Shown in pieces: positions 8,511 through 16,558 of a stretch of 32,163 nt of DNA. Source of the stretch: CAYPHJ01 sp964410485 (lineage in GTDB: Bacteria > Desulfobacterota > Binatia > UBA9968); assembly GCA_964410485.1 (NCBI GenBank), contig CAYPHJ010000049.1, positions 1 through 32,163 of the forward strand. Reading direction: 5' to 3'. Numbering within the stretch: position 1 is the stretch's first letter; the number at the start of each line of letters is the position of its first letter. The position numbers and the translations under genes were made by a program. Below the pieces are notes generated by a model. The model saw only the letters and a list, made by a program, of their open reading frames with translations. It was not told the origin of the DNA and made no database searches.

Positions 8511-8560
8511 GGTCGCTTGTTATCCGGTCTTCAAACTACGGTCGTCTGTCTACGGTCATC
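8483..8560 (-). repeat. GACCGTAGAC-type degenerate repeat tract
   Basis: Read on the minus strand the tract contains GACCGTAGAC, GACCGTAG, GAAGACCGG, GACCGTGGACCGAAGACCGG and GACTGCAGAC, at least five related decamer-like units in 78 bp. It fills the space between the HtrA stop and the broken 5' end of the site-2 protease. A shorter copy occurs at 10622-10646 in the opposite orientation. Confidence 0.7.
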
Positions 8561-8584
8561 TTCTTATGCAGAAAGAAAACTCTG

Positions 8585-9856
8585 TCAGCTTCGCTTGGGT
8601 TCCCTGGGCCGATACTCGCCGAGCGTAACCTCGATCTGTTGCTCGCGCCCGTCGCGTAGAATTTTGAGCAGAACGCGGGTCTGTGGAGCTGTGCTTGCTA
8701 CGTGATTACGCAAGCTGTTGGCATCGAGCACAGGCCTATCGTTGAACGCCACGATCACATCTCCGCGCCGGATTCCTGCGCGCTCTGCCGGCCCGTTCGG
8801 ATTTACCGAGTTGACCAGGACTCCACGATGTTCCGCGAGGCCCACCTTGTTGGCCAGGTCGTTTGTCGTCGGCTGAATCTGCACGCCGAGTTGACCGCGC
8901 CGCACCTTGCCGCTCTTCAGCAACTGCTCCATGACCGTACGAGCCATATTGGATGGAATCGCAAAACCGATTCCGATATTTCCCCCCGAAGGCGACAAGA
9001 TTTGTGAATTGATGCCTATAAGCTCTCCCCGCGTGTTGACCAGCGCTCCCCCTGAATTACCCTGGTTAATTGGCGCGTCGGTCTGCAAGAAGTCTTCGAA
9101 TGTGCCGTCACTCACCCCAGTGGCTCGTTCTTTCGCGCTAATAATTCCTGCCGTCACTGTCTGGCCGACGCCGAGTGGATTACCAAACGCCAGCACAACA
9201 TCCCCGACCTGTACTGCATCCGAGTCGCCCAACTCAAGCGCCGGCAAATCAGCCGCACTCACCTTGAGGACCGCCAAATCGCTCGGTGGGTCCGTGCCCA
9301 CGACTCTGGCTTTGTAGACCTGGTGGTTGCGTAACTCGATTTCGATCTGTTCGGCGCCATCAATAACATGGTAACTGGTCAGAATGATACCCTGGGGCTG
9401 CACGATGACGCCGGAGCCGATACCCAACTGCACGTTGGGCCTCGCTGTCTCGCCGCCCTTACCAAAAAACTGTTGTAGCAACGGATCGTCAAAAAACGGA
9501 TACTGCTGAGGCGCCCGAGCACGCCGGGCGACGCGCACCGTAACGACGCCAGGGACGACCCGTTGCACGATAGGCGCATAGGAATGAAGGCCAGGCTCGG
9601 TTCGCGTTGCGGGCGCGGGGGCATTTAGCGGAACCGGGGCAGATTTTCTCGCCGGCTCGACCTGCTCTCCACATGCCACCAGTAAAACGACCAGGATAAG
9701 TGACCGAGCGAGCCGACGCGAGTGCTGCGATTGCAACCAAGATGATAGGCGGAGCGCAGCTCGAAGGACAAATACGGATTTGAGGCTATCGAGACACGCG
9801 CACAAGCGGAAAAAAAGCCGCTCACGAGCCGTGTGACCAGTAGCCGGAGCGTTCAT
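8585..9856 (-). CDS. HtrA/DegP-family serine protease with one PDZ domain, probable lipoprotein
   Basis: A trypsin-like protease of the HtrA family. In the longest frame (starting 9952) the catalytic triad is His195 (SYHVIDGA), Asp225 (DPPSDLAVLKV) and Ser300 (QGNSGGAL), with the oxyanion and LGIGSGVIV motifs intact. One PDZ domain follows (about 355-445, LGVQIQP...GPAERAGIRRGDVIVAFNDRP). LVACGEQ is a plausible lipobox, implying lipid anchoring in the cell envelope. The start is unclear: ATG 9856 overlaps the PRC-barrel gene by 35 bp, while TTG 9736 would give a more typical short lipoprotein leader. Neither has a good ribosome site. Expected role: periplasmic protein quality control, co-expressed with the PRC-barrel gene. 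Confidence 0.9.
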   Translation of the reverse strand: MNAPATGHTARERLFFRLCACLDSLKSVFVLRAALRLSSWLQSQHSRRLARSLILVVLLVACGEQVEPARKSAPVPLNAPAPATRTEPGLHSYAPIVQRVVPGVVTVRVARRARAPQQYPFFDDPLLQQFFGKGGETARPNVQLGIGSGVIVQPQGIILTSYHVIDGAEQIEIELRNHQVYKARVVGTDPPSDLAVLKVSAADLPALELGDSDAVQVGDVVLAFGNPLGVGQTVTAGIISAKERATGVSDGTFEDFLQTDAPINQGNSGGALVNTRGELIGINSQILSPSGGNIGIGFAIPSNMARTVMEQLLKSGKVRRGQLGVQIQPTTNDLANKVGLAEHRGVLVNSVNPNGPAERAGIRRGDVIVAFNDRPVLDANSLRNHVASTAPQTRVLLKILRDGREQQIEVTLGEYRPREPKRS

Positions 9857-10604
9857 AGTGCTTGTAGAGTTGCGTCTCATATTCTCTGCCGACGGGGGCA
9901 GACGGGTCGTACTCTGGACTGTTGCTGATCGCTTCGCGTGACACATCCACATAGACTGCCCCGTCCGACCAACTCACATCGCGTATCCATTGCGGAGACA
10001 CGAGCACCTTTTTTCCCGGCCACCAGTTGCGCGTGTCGACAACCATGTAACGGATCGCCCAGTCCTGATCATCGAGAATAAAATCTTCGACATGGCCGAT
10101 ATCGCCGTCCAGCGCCTCGATCGTGTAATCCATCACTTCTCGGGCGCTACGTAGATGAATGTCCTCCGCTTGTTTCCTGCGGGCCGCAACTTCATCGGCG
10201 ACCCTTGCCTCGACGGGAGTGGACTCTGCATGGCCGGCTACGCCGGGATGGGCGACGGCACCCCAGAGATACGGCCCCGTCCAGTAGAAATGCGGGTATT
10301 CGTAGTACCCGAGGTAGGCCTCCTCCTGCTGGCGTGAAATCGGTTTGTCGACATCTATGTCGGGGCTGTTTTTCACCCTATCTTTGGTGAGAGACACTTC
10401 TATTCTAGCACCTTGCCAATCCACTCCTTTCAAAAAATGAGGCGAAATGAGGACTTTGCGACCCAGGAGCCAACTCGACGTATCCGCCACGAGATATCTG
10501 ACGGTCCATTTTTCGTCGTCAAAATAAAAGTCCACTGACCGCCCGATATCGCCGTCGATGGCACCAATACTACAGCCCTTCAACTGAGTGATGCTTCTTA
10601 GCAT
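9822..10604 (-). CDS. Protein with two PRC-barrel domains
   Basis: 260 residues. Two PRC-barrel-like repeats are visible: the first near residues 8-85 (GCSIGAIDGDIGRSVDFYFDDEKW...YLVADT, GRKVLISPHFL) and the second near 160-240 (YTIEALDGDIGHVEDFILDDQDW...YMVVDT, GKKVLVSPQWI). They are separated by an aromatic, Tyr/Pro-rich linker (YLGYYEYPHFYW). The start at 10604 is fixed by a near-perfect AGGAGGAG upstream; a longer frame to 10652 lacks this. PRC-barrels occur in RimM, photosynthetic reaction-centre subunit H and many stress-induced soil proteins of unknown role. The next gene is the HtrA protease, overlapping or close, so they form an operon. Confidence 0.9.
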   Translation of the reverse strand: MLRSITQLKGCSIGAIDGDIGRSVDFYFDDEKWTVRYLVADTSSWLLGRKVLISPHFLKGVDWQGARIEVSLTKDRVKNSPDIDVDKPISRQQEEAYLGYYEYPHFYWTGPYLWGAVAHPGVAGHAESTPVEARVADEVAARRKQAEDIHLRSAREVMDYTIEALDGDIGHVEDFILDDQDWAIRYMVVDTRNWWPGKKVLVSPQWIRDVSWSDGAVYVDVSREAISNSPEYDPSAPVGREYETQLYKHYERSGYWSHGS

Positions 10605-10606
10605 GT

Positions 10607-10614
10607 CTCCTCCT
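10607..10614 (-). promoter_or_regulatory. Strong ribosome binding site of PRC-barrel gene
   Basis: AGGAGGAG on the minus strand, two bases before the ATG at 10604 (the GGAGG core sits a few bases further out). It decides for this start over the in-frame upstream start at 10652. Confidence 0.75.
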
Positions 10615-10621
10615 CGATTGT

Positions 10622-10646
10622 TGACCGTAGACCCCGGGCAGTAGAC
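10622..10646 (+). repeat. Short GACCGTAGAC repeat copy
   Basis: TGACCGTAGACCCCGGGCAGTAGAC has the same unit as the tract at 8483-8560 but in the opposite orientation, upstream of the PRC-barrel gene. Confidence 0.45.
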
Positions 10647-11109
10647 AAACAATTGCCCGTCCTCGCTCTAACCCGCAGTCGGCAGGTCGCCCGTGTGTTT
10701 GTGCAAGGCACATGCCAGCTCCAGAGACCAGAGCTCTTGCGTGAATAAACCGTGAAATTGAGCGGCGGATATCGAAAGCGGAGGGAATGCTTCTCCCTCG
10801 GCCGACCGTGCCGTCGTTGTGCTTTTGCGAATGTACTAGCCGTGAGACATGACGAAAGCGCGAGTGTCGTGGTTTTGGACCTTGTTGCCTGGCGAGACAT
10901 TCCGTTTCCTGCGGCGGTATTTTGTCTTGCTTGTCTGGCAGCGAAAATTAGCGGCTTGCTTCAAGTAAAAAATCAACCCGGTTTTTGAAAAGGACGATCG
11001 CCGCCATGCGTCGAGCGAGGAACTCATCCCTTCTTTTTACTGGCACCTGAGTTGCGTTGCCCGACGGCGAATCCCTCACGCAAAGCCAAACCAAAAAGGA
11101 GGAACGTGT
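10647..11109. other. Divergent intergenic region
   Basis: About 460 bp between the divergently transcribed PRC-barrel gene and the ferritin-like gene, so promoters for both must lie here. I see no convincing coding region. An A-rich stretch (10969-10977) and T/A-rich spots near 10916 and 11030 are candidate promoter zones, but I could not identify a clean -35/-10 pair. AAGGAGGA just before 11110 is the ribosome site of the plus-strand gene. Confidence 0.4.
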
Positions 11110-12276
11110 ATGGCCATCGATCTCATGAAAGAAAAGGGTGTGCCCATCGATCGGCAATTATTTAACTGGCGAGACATAGTTCAAATCCCGGTGAGCAAGC
11201 TCAACGATGATGCGCTGACCAAGGTTCGGATCATTCTGATGAACGGCATCGAGTCGGAGGCAATCCGATTCCAACACGCCTGCGCGCGGATGAACAAAGA
11301 GCTGCAACTCCCGCTAGCCCAGGTACGCAGGATCGAGCAATTCCAGCAAACGACGGTGAACTGGTTGCTGCCACCCGACATGTCGCCTCTCGAAACGACT
11401 CTCGGATTCGAGCAGGTCGCGATAGAGGTAACGGCCAGCGTGGCGCAGTATGAACCGGATCCTTACATGGCCCAGGTGTATCGCTTCGGCCTGCTCGAAG
11501 ACTTTGACCACTTGTACCGTTACTCGGCCCTGTATGAGAGGGTGGAGGGCAAAGACCCAAATAACATTCTGCAGTCGTATACGGATATTCTTCCAGGCAG
11601 GCCGACCGCAGAAGAGCATCGTGCTCCGGAGGATGATTTACGGGAATGCTATGACCGCGCCACCGCCCACGCTATCACGAAGCTGAACGCCTATACGATC
11701 ATGGCCGGCGAGCACCAGACCCATGATTATTACATGACGGTCGGACCGCAATTTTCCGACCCGCTCGCGCGCCAGCTCTACGCAGAGATCGCTGCCATCG
11801 AGGAGCAGCACGTGACCCAGTATGAGTCCATCATCGATCCGCAGGAAAGCTGGCTTGAAAAATGGCTTCTGCACGAAGCCACCGAAGTTTACAACTACAT
11901 GAGCTGCCAGCAGTACGAAGCTAACCCGAGGGTGAAGTCCCTATGGGAGCGCTTCATAGACTACGAGCTGGGGCAACTGCATTTCGTAATGGAACTGTTT
12001 AAGAAAATGGAGAAGCGCGACCCAGCGGAAATCTTGCCGGCGAAACTTCCTGACCCTATTCGCTATGAAAGTCACCGCACATTCATTAGAGAGGTTCTCA
12101 CCAACGAAGCTCACCTGAAGGCCAAAGGCACGGCGTTCGTCGAGAAAGAAGAACCCGATTCTGCCTCGGCCCGCGCCCGCCGTGAGCTCAACAAGCACGG
12201 AGCGCCGTCCGAGATTGTGGCCGCCGGATATCGCTGGATTCCTGGCACGGAGTTGGCGAGGAAAAAAACCGCATGA
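11110..12276 (+). CDS. Large ferritin-like protein, 388 aa
   Basis: A helical cytosolic protein with repeated metal-ligand patterns of ferritin-like four-helix bundles. Glu101 and Glu106 lie on one helix, followed by LLEDFDHLYRY (Glu130/His134), GEHQTHDYY, AAIEEQHVTQYES (Glu231/His234), LLHEATEVYNY and ELGQLHFVMELF. The number of carboxylate/His pairs suggests one or two diiron (or dimanganese) sites, perhaps two fused bundles. The ATG is preceded by AAGGAGGA at good spacing. The adjacent gene, 57 bp downstream, encodes a second ferritin-like protein, and one terminator closes the pair. The likely role is oxidase, iron-storage or peroxide defence; this is inference and I know no specific function. 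No signal peptide or membrane segment is present. Confidence 0.75.
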   Translation: MAIDLMKEKGVPIDRQLFNWRDIVQIPVSKLNDDALTKVRIILMNGIESEAIRFQHACARMNKELQLPLAQVRRIEQFQQTTVNWLLPPDMSPLETTLGFEQVAIEVTASVAQYEPDPYMAQVYRFGLLEDFDHLYRYSALYERVEGKDPNNILQSYTDILPGRPTAEEHRAPEDDLRECYDRATAHAITKLNAYTIMAGEHQTHDYYMTVGPQFSDPLARQLYAEIAAIEEQHVTQYESIIDPQESWLEKWLLHEATEVYNYMSCQQYEANPRVKSLWERFIDYELGQLHFVMELFKKMEKRDPAEILPAKLPDPIRYESHRTFIREVLTNEAHLKAKGTAFVEKEEPDSASARARRELNKHGAPSEIVAAGYRWIPGTELARKKTA

Positions 12277-12320
12277 CCAAACAGTGGTCGGACCGAATTG
12301 ATTCAAATTGTTATAGTAAA

Positions 12321-12326
12321 AAGGAG
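12321..12326 (+). promoter_or_regulatory. Ribosome binding site deciding start at 12334
   Basis: AAGGAG, 7 bases before ATG 12334, supports that start over the upstream in-frame TTG at 12298. Confidence 0.7.
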
Positions 12327-12333
12327 CACGACG

Positions 12334-13086
12334 ATGGCTAAGAAAAGTTCAGGCAAGAAAAGCGGAGAGATGGGAATGAACAGAACCGGGCTTGACACTT
12401 CCCCGAATCTGAGTCGCGAGATGGTCGAGTCGATCAGTAATTACCCGATCAGCCGAGGTGATTCCGTCGCGGCTACCGATGTACGGACAGCCTACATTCA
12501 GGAAGGAGCCACGGTAGGCTCGGTGCCCCCTCCCGCGTCGCTGAAAGGAGCGGCCAAAACGGCCGTTAAAGCGCTTAAAGGCGAGAAAGTGAGTGTCTTG
12601 ATTGACAAAATGGCTGAGCGGCTCGCTTTCGAACGGAGCGGAACGCGATTATACGAAGCGCTCATGATCAAGCACAAGGCGCTGGGCGCGGCGAACGGTG
12701 GCGCCACGCTGGAGCAGTTGGAACAGATTTGCCGGGATGAATTGAATCACTTTGAGCTCTTGTGGGATTGTCTAAAGGAGTTGGGAGCCGACCCAACGGT
12801 TGAGACCCCCTCCGCGGACGTGTCGGCCCTCGCCTCACAAGGGATCCCGAAGGTCGTGACGGACCCGCGAACCACCTTTGCTCAATGCCTTCAGGCGGTC
12901 CTGGTGGCGGAACTCATCGACCATGACGGCTGGGAAATGTTGATTGAGTTAGCCGACGACCTCAACCAAACGGAGATGGTCGCCAAGTTCCGCCAGGCAT
13001 TCGCCGAAGAGGAGAACCATTTGACGCTCGTGCGCGGCTGGCTCAAGCAAGAGATCAAGGACCAAGCTCACATGGGCGCAAGCTGA
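12334..13086 (+). CDS. Ferritin-like domain protein, 250 aa
   Basis: After a basic, low-complexity start (AKKSSGKKSG) and a linker of about 85 residues, the C-terminal 160 residues form a four-helix ferritin-like bundle. The visible ligand motifs are ERSGTRLYEAL (helix 1), CRDELNHFELLWD (ExxH), LVAELIDHDGWEML (ExxxH) and AEEENHLTLVRGWL (ExxH), the four-helix E/ExxH pattern of rubrerythrin-like and DUF892-like proteins. The Lys-rich N-terminus could bind DNA, as in some Dps proteins, but that is speculation. It is co-transcribed with the larger ferritin-like gene upstream and followed 23 bp later by a strong terminator. Confidence 0.85.
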   Translation: MAKKSSGKKSGEMGMNRTGLDTSPNLSREMVESISNYPISRGDSVAATDVRTAYIQEGATVGSVPPPASLKGAAKTAVKALKGEKVSVLIDKMAERLAFERSGTRLYEALMIKHKALGAANGGATLEQLEQICRDELNHFELLWDCLKELGADPTVETPSADVSALASQGIPKVVTDPRTTFAQCLQAVLVAELIDHDGWEMLIELADDLNQTEMVAKFRQAFAEEENHLTLVRGWLKQEIKDQAHMGAS

Positions 13087-13109
13087 AGTTGCTCTTTTAC
13101 GTTTCGAGT

Positions 13110-13149
13110 CCGGAGTGTTGGACTAGCCGTTCCAACACTCCGGGTTTTC
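13110..13149 (+). terminator. Strong rho-independent terminator
   Basis: A perfect 13-bp stem (13110-13122 with 13131-13143, CCGGAGTGTTGGA) with an 8-base loop is followed by GTTTTCT. It ends the ferritin-like operon. The minus-strand reading lacks a T run. Confidence 0.9.
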
Positions 13150-13201
13150 TGATCGCGCCGCGCTCTCTCTGTGGCGGCGCGTCACATCCAGCTGGCTGGC
13201 G

Positions 13202-13678
13202 TTACAGAAGAAAGTTCCAAACCACAAAGCCAAGGCCACTTAGTCCGACTAAAATACCCGCATAATCAGTCCCGTACTTCCAGGCGAGCATGAGAGGCAT
13301 ACTTTTCTTTACGCGCTCGAACGGCAGCAGCTTTTCCATGCCCCAGCGCGCGATCATGTAACGATCATCACCTTGGTACCCTACTGCAATTGGATCTTTG
13401 TCGACCACGCGCTTCCTCCAGACCTCGACCTTGTCGAAATACTCGCTGCTGCGCTGGATCTCTGTAGCCACCTGGCGGGGGATTCCATACAGTAGATACA
13501 GAGAGCCAGCGTTTAGCGTAGAGGCAGCTTTCTTGTCGAATTCGTTTGCCCGCACAGGCAAGAACAAGGTCCAGACGCGCCAGTCCTCGGCGGAAATTTT
13601 CGGGTACGGGATTGGCTTGAGTTCGCCTTCGGGTATGGTCGAATCGGTATCTTCGCGTCGATAAGTTTCAACAAACAT
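13202..13678 (-). CDS. Hypothetical tail-anchored protein, 158 aa
   Basis: I do not recognise the family. The first 135 residues are soluble and charged, with a DWRVWTLFLPVRANEFDKKAAS stretch, a helix that may bind lipid (GSLYLLYGIPRQVATEIQR) and RYMIARWGMEKLLPFERVKKSMP. The only clear membrane segment is the last 18 residues (GILVGLSGLGFVVWNFLL), ending at the C-terminus, so the protein is likely tail-anchored in the inner membrane with a cytosolic body. An AGGAGGAG-like site before the ATG at 13678 supports the start. It converges with the ferritin-like operon. Confidence 0.75.
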   Translation of the reverse strand: MFVETYRREDTDSTIPEGELKPIPYPKISAEDWRVWTLFLPVRANEFDKKAASTLNAGSLYLLYGIPRQVATEIQRSSEYFDKVEVWRKRVVDKDPIAVGYQGDDRYMIARWGMEKLLPFERVKKSMPLMLAWKYGTDYAGILVGLSGLGFVVWNFLL

Positions 13679-14180
13679 AATTCTCCTCCTGATCGAATTG
13701 GCTTACCGCTGGCGCAACAGGCCCACGATAAGCGCGCAGAAACGCAATTTATGTTCCACCAGAGCTCTAAAAGAAGTTCGGCGTTGGGTTGCCCCAACGC
13801 CCGGACAAGATTCGCGCAACACTATGGCTCTCCTCAGCTTTTCCAGTGAATCACTTGGGGTTTATTGGGTTTCAAGCGACACAAAGTAGGTTTCGCGAAA
13901 GCAGGTTGCCGGCCGTCTCGAATATTCAAACGCCGCGCTGTTCGAGTTTGAAACAAATGTGGTGATCAAACTCCCGCCTCTCGGACATCCCCCTGGGATG
14001 TAAGCCGGGGCACTTCTACTTGGAGTGAAGTTCGCGCGGCCCATCGGTGTTGGTTCGCAATGATGCATACGGACTGTTATGACGGTCTTTATTGACCAGA
14101 ACGGCATAACGCCAGGTGCATCGTTCCTTCCGAAGAGTGCTTTGTCACTCTCACCAGCTCATCGGCTTCAACTCGACTCG
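13679..14180. other. Intergenic region without a convincing gene
   Basis: About 500 bp between the tail-anchored protein and the decayed TIGR02588 fragment. It holds the AGGAGG ribosome site next to 13678 and an 8-bp hairpin (GCGTTGGG/CCCAACGC, near 13781-13801) without a T run. Open frames here look random. It must contain the promoter of the minus-strand gene. Confidence 0.4.
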
Positions 14181-14460
14181 TTACGGCTTTTCATAACCCT
14201 CCGCCCGGATGACTAACTGGTAGTCTTGCGGATTGTTGGTAAAAAATAGACCGCCCTCTCTTTCCGAGCGCCGCGGTAAGTAGTCAAAGGTCGCCTCGCT
14301 GTCTTCGACAGCTTGCTGCCCGTTCATCAGCAAGCCCCGCACCTTTAGTTTGGCGGCAGTTGCGTCACCAACGTTCCGCAGCCTTACTTCGACCAGATAG
14401 CCTCCGGACACGGGACGGATTGCCATAGTCTGGAACGTTATCGTCGGCGGCGCCCGATCC
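14181..14460 (-). pseudogene. TIGR02588-family protein, C-terminal remnant
   Basis: The last 90 or so residues match the TIGR02588 family of conserved membrane-associated proteins: APPTITF, GGYLVEVRLRNVGDATAAKLKVRG, ATFDYLPRRSEREGGLFF and a final EGYEKP. The normal N-terminal transmembrane anchor is missing. Upstream of about 14460 this frame is only the off-frame reading of the TIGR02587 gene, so the open frame to 14540 is artificial. In other genomes TIGR02587 and TIGR02588 are adjacent genes; here a deletion seems to have removed the end of one and the start of the other. The function of the pair is unknown. Confidence 0.7.
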
Positions 14461-14757
14461 TGTGTCAAACAGCAGCAGGGCAACGCCTGACGCGATGAAG
14501 CCGACCGCATAGGCGACAAATGCGTCAACGACATCCTCACGCAGACGAAAGGTTTCCTCGAACCCGGCGTGATAAGACAGCCCCACGAGTAGCGGAAAAG
14601 CCAATACCAAAAATAGACAAAGCCGGACCCGATCCATGTAAAAGCCCAACCACCACATCTCCATCGTCATTAGCAGGGGCAAACAAAAAAGGATTGCCCC
14701 TCCGAATGCGCGTAGAAGAGGCCTTACAACTTCAATGGTATGATACCGGTTCCACAT
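14460..14757 (-). pseudogene. TIGR02587-family membrane protein, N-terminal remnant
   Basis: From ATG 14757 the frame gives RPLLRAFGGAILFCLPLLMTMEMWWLGFYMDRVRL, a second hydrophobic span (FLVLAFPLLVGLSY) and REDVVDAFVAYAVGFIASGVALLLF. This is the start of the TIGR02587 integral membrane family, usually about 270 residues. Homology stops after roughly 100 residues, at about 14460. The frame then reads out of phase through TIGR02588 sequence to 14365. The missing C-terminal half contains further membrane segments, so the product is unlikely to work. No good ribosome site precedes the ATG. Confidence 0.7.
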
Positions 14758-14817
14758 GACTGATGTGCCGGCTACGGCTAATCTCGTCGGCTCCGACACA
14801 GTTCCCGCATGTCGCAA

Positions 14818-15030
14818 CCAATATGCCGCCTGCTAGCGTACGAAAGAATGCTCGGGCTGCCGAGCTAATGCGTGCGGGTTGAGGGCTTGATCTCGTCCCA
14901 GAATTAGGAATTCCACGCAAAAAGTGTCGCAAAGCCGTAACGTAATGAGGTGATCCTCACCGCCGAGTGACGACGACGGGGAGGATATTTGGAAGGAGCC
15001 CACCGCGTCTCCGAGCGCTTATATCACTGA
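14818..15030. other. Intergenic region, no gene seen
   Basis: About 210 bp between the lipoprotein gene and the TIGR02587 remnant. I found no coding sequence, clear hairpin terminator or repeat. Confidence 0.35.
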
Positions 15031-15456
15031 CTACCCGCTCCCCCTGTTACGCAAGAGATCGGTCCTTAGCACGACCTGAGAGCTTGGGGCAGCGGGAAGC
15101 GGATCCTGCTCGGCAGTGACCAATAAGCGGAATACCTGGAGCGGGGTTATACCGACAAAGCGGCCGGTGCGATCAGGCCGAACCATCAATCGGCCCAAGT
15201 TCATGGTCTTGCCTTCGGGGCTTTCTGCCCAGACTACGTAGAAATTTTTAGGCGGTGTTAGATTTTCCACTGGAGCGAGATGTTTGACTTGCAGCTCAAC
15301 ACGGGTGTTTGCATTCTCATCTGTCGTCAATCTCGCCTCGCCTACCGCCGCTGGGACACTGGGGCTTGTTTCCAAGCGAGCGGTCTGCGGACCGCAGCCG
15401 GAACCAATCAAGACAGACAAGAACACGAGAACACAGGAAATCGGTTTCACCAGCAT
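15031..15456 (-). CDS. Small lipoprotein
   Basis: 141 residues from ATG 15456. The leader KPISCVLVFLSVLIGSGC ends in a lipobox-like IGSGC, so the mature protein would be acylated at Cys and held on the outer face of a membrane. The body has strands reading ARLTTDENANTRVELQVKHLAP, KNFYVVWAESPEGKTMNLGRLMV and GRFVGITPLQVFRLLVTAEQD, reminiscent of the beta-rich C-terminal domain of RskA-type anti-sigma proteins, but without the cytosolic zinc-finger part. The role is unknown. The start is set by AGAGGAGGA just before the ATG; the frame extends upstream to 15585 but overlaps the SDR gene. Confidence 0.8.
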   Translation of the reverse strand: MLVKPISCVLVFLSVLIGSGCGPQTARLETSPSVPAAVGEARLTTDENANTRVELQVKHLAPVENLTPPKNFYVVWAESPEGKTMNLGRLMVRPDRTGRFVGITPLQVFRLLVTAEQDPLPAAPSSQVVLRTDLLRNRGSG

Positions 15457-15457
15457 G

Positions 15458-15466
15458 TCCTCCTCT
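15458..15466 (-). promoter_or_regulatory. Ribosome binding site of lipoprotein gene
   Basis: AGAGGAGGA on the minus strand directly before ATG 15456. It decides for this start, which also gives a proper lipoprotein leader. Confidence 0.75.
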
Positions 15467-15553
15467 GCTGCTATTTGTAGCAATCGACATTCCACGAAAT
15501 TTCCTTGCCCCTGTATAGTGTTATAGGCTGTATAGGGTAGCCCACAGGCAAGC

Positions 15554-16558
15554 TCAGCCACGCGCTGCCCTTCTCTGGCGTCCAACTGCCAGCATCGCCA
15601 TTAATGCAAGGCTTGCCCACGGCAGAAACCGCTTGTTCTTGCTCAGCCAAAAATGCCAGCTGATATCCCGGGCCTGCGCATCGAAGTTCCCATGCGCGCC
15701 GTGATCACCCGGAACTGGATCCCAAAGGTTGTCCGGGCGGTTTTGGTCCTCGGGAATATCGGTCTGCTGGGACTCGTACCCCGTGCGCGCCAGATAGTGA
15801 TCCGCCAGACCCGCAGCAACCTTGTTCGCCATGATGGCTTTCACGACAGGCCAGCCGACCCAAACTTCGCGCTGGTTGTTATGGGCCGCCCAGAAAATGG
15901 CCTCAGCCGCTACTTCGGGTTGAAAGATTGGCGGTACCGGTTGTGGCTTATTGGGGAGCCGGCTTTTGACCCAGGAAAATTGTGGGGTGTTTAACGCCGG
16001 CAACTGAACCATGGTCAAGCGCACATTGCTGCCATCGTGCAAAAGCTCGCAGCGTAACGCTTCAGTAAAGCCTTGCAGAGCGTGTTTGGCACCACAGTAC
16101 GCAGACTGGAGCGGGATGGCTCGATAAGCGAGAGCGGAGCCGACCTGTATGATTGCTCCTGCATCGCGGCGCAACATGCGCTTCAGGGCGGATTGAGTTC
16201 CATACACGCAGCCAAGATACGTAACTTCAGTGACACGCCGGTACTCGTCAGTCGTCATCTCCTTCACGGGCGAAAAGACCGATACCATCGCGTTGTTGAT
16301 CCAAACATCAATAGGTCCAAGGTTTTCTTCTACTGCGGCAGCCGCAGCCTCCACCTGCTCCGCGTTTGCCACATCCGCTGGCACAACCATTGCCCTGCCA
16401 CCGGCCGACTCGACCTCCCCTTTTGCCGCTTCCAAGCCGTCGCGCCCCCGTGCCAGCAAGCCAACATGCGCGCCTCGTTTCGCAAAAGCCCGTGCCGTAG
16501 CTCGCCCCACTCCCGCGGAAGCCCCGGTAATAACGACGACCTCAGGGCGGTTTGTCAT
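15554..16558 (-). CDS. SDR-family oxidoreductase with C-terminal extension
   Basis: A short-chain dehydrogenase/reductase of 334 residues, longer than the usual 250. The NADP-binding glycine motif TGASAGVG (11-18), NNA (88-90), catalytic Ser141 and the YCGAK motif (Tyr154, Lys158) are intact. The C-terminal 80-90 residues extend past the Rossmann core: a PDNLWDPVPGDHGAHGNFD segment, then a short hydrophobic helix (LPWASLALMAMLAV) and a basic tail, as in several SDRs of soil bacteria. Its ATG overlaps the DUF2254 stop in ATGA, so translation is coupled. The substrate is unknown. Confidence 0.9.
   Translation of the reverse strand: MTNRPEVVVITGASAGVGRATARAFAKRGAHVGLLARGRDGLEAAKGEVESAGGRAMVVPADVANAEQVEAAAAAVEENLGPIDVWINNAMVSVFSPVKEMTTDEYRRVTEVTYLGCVYGTQSALKRMLRRDAGAIIQVGSALAYRAIPLQSAYCGAKHALQGFTEALRCELLHDGSNVRLTMVQLPALNTPQFSWVKSRLPNKPQPVPPIFQPEVAAEAIFWAAHNNQREVWVGWPVVKAIMANKVAAGLADHYLARTGYESQQTDIPEDQNRPDNLWDPVPGDHGAHGNFDAQARDISWHFWLSKNKRFLPWASLALMAMLAVGRQRRAARG

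Noticed and set aside
13781..13801. Hairpin GCGTTGGG/CCCAACGC as a terminator
   Set aside because: No T run follows on either strand and no gene ends nearby.
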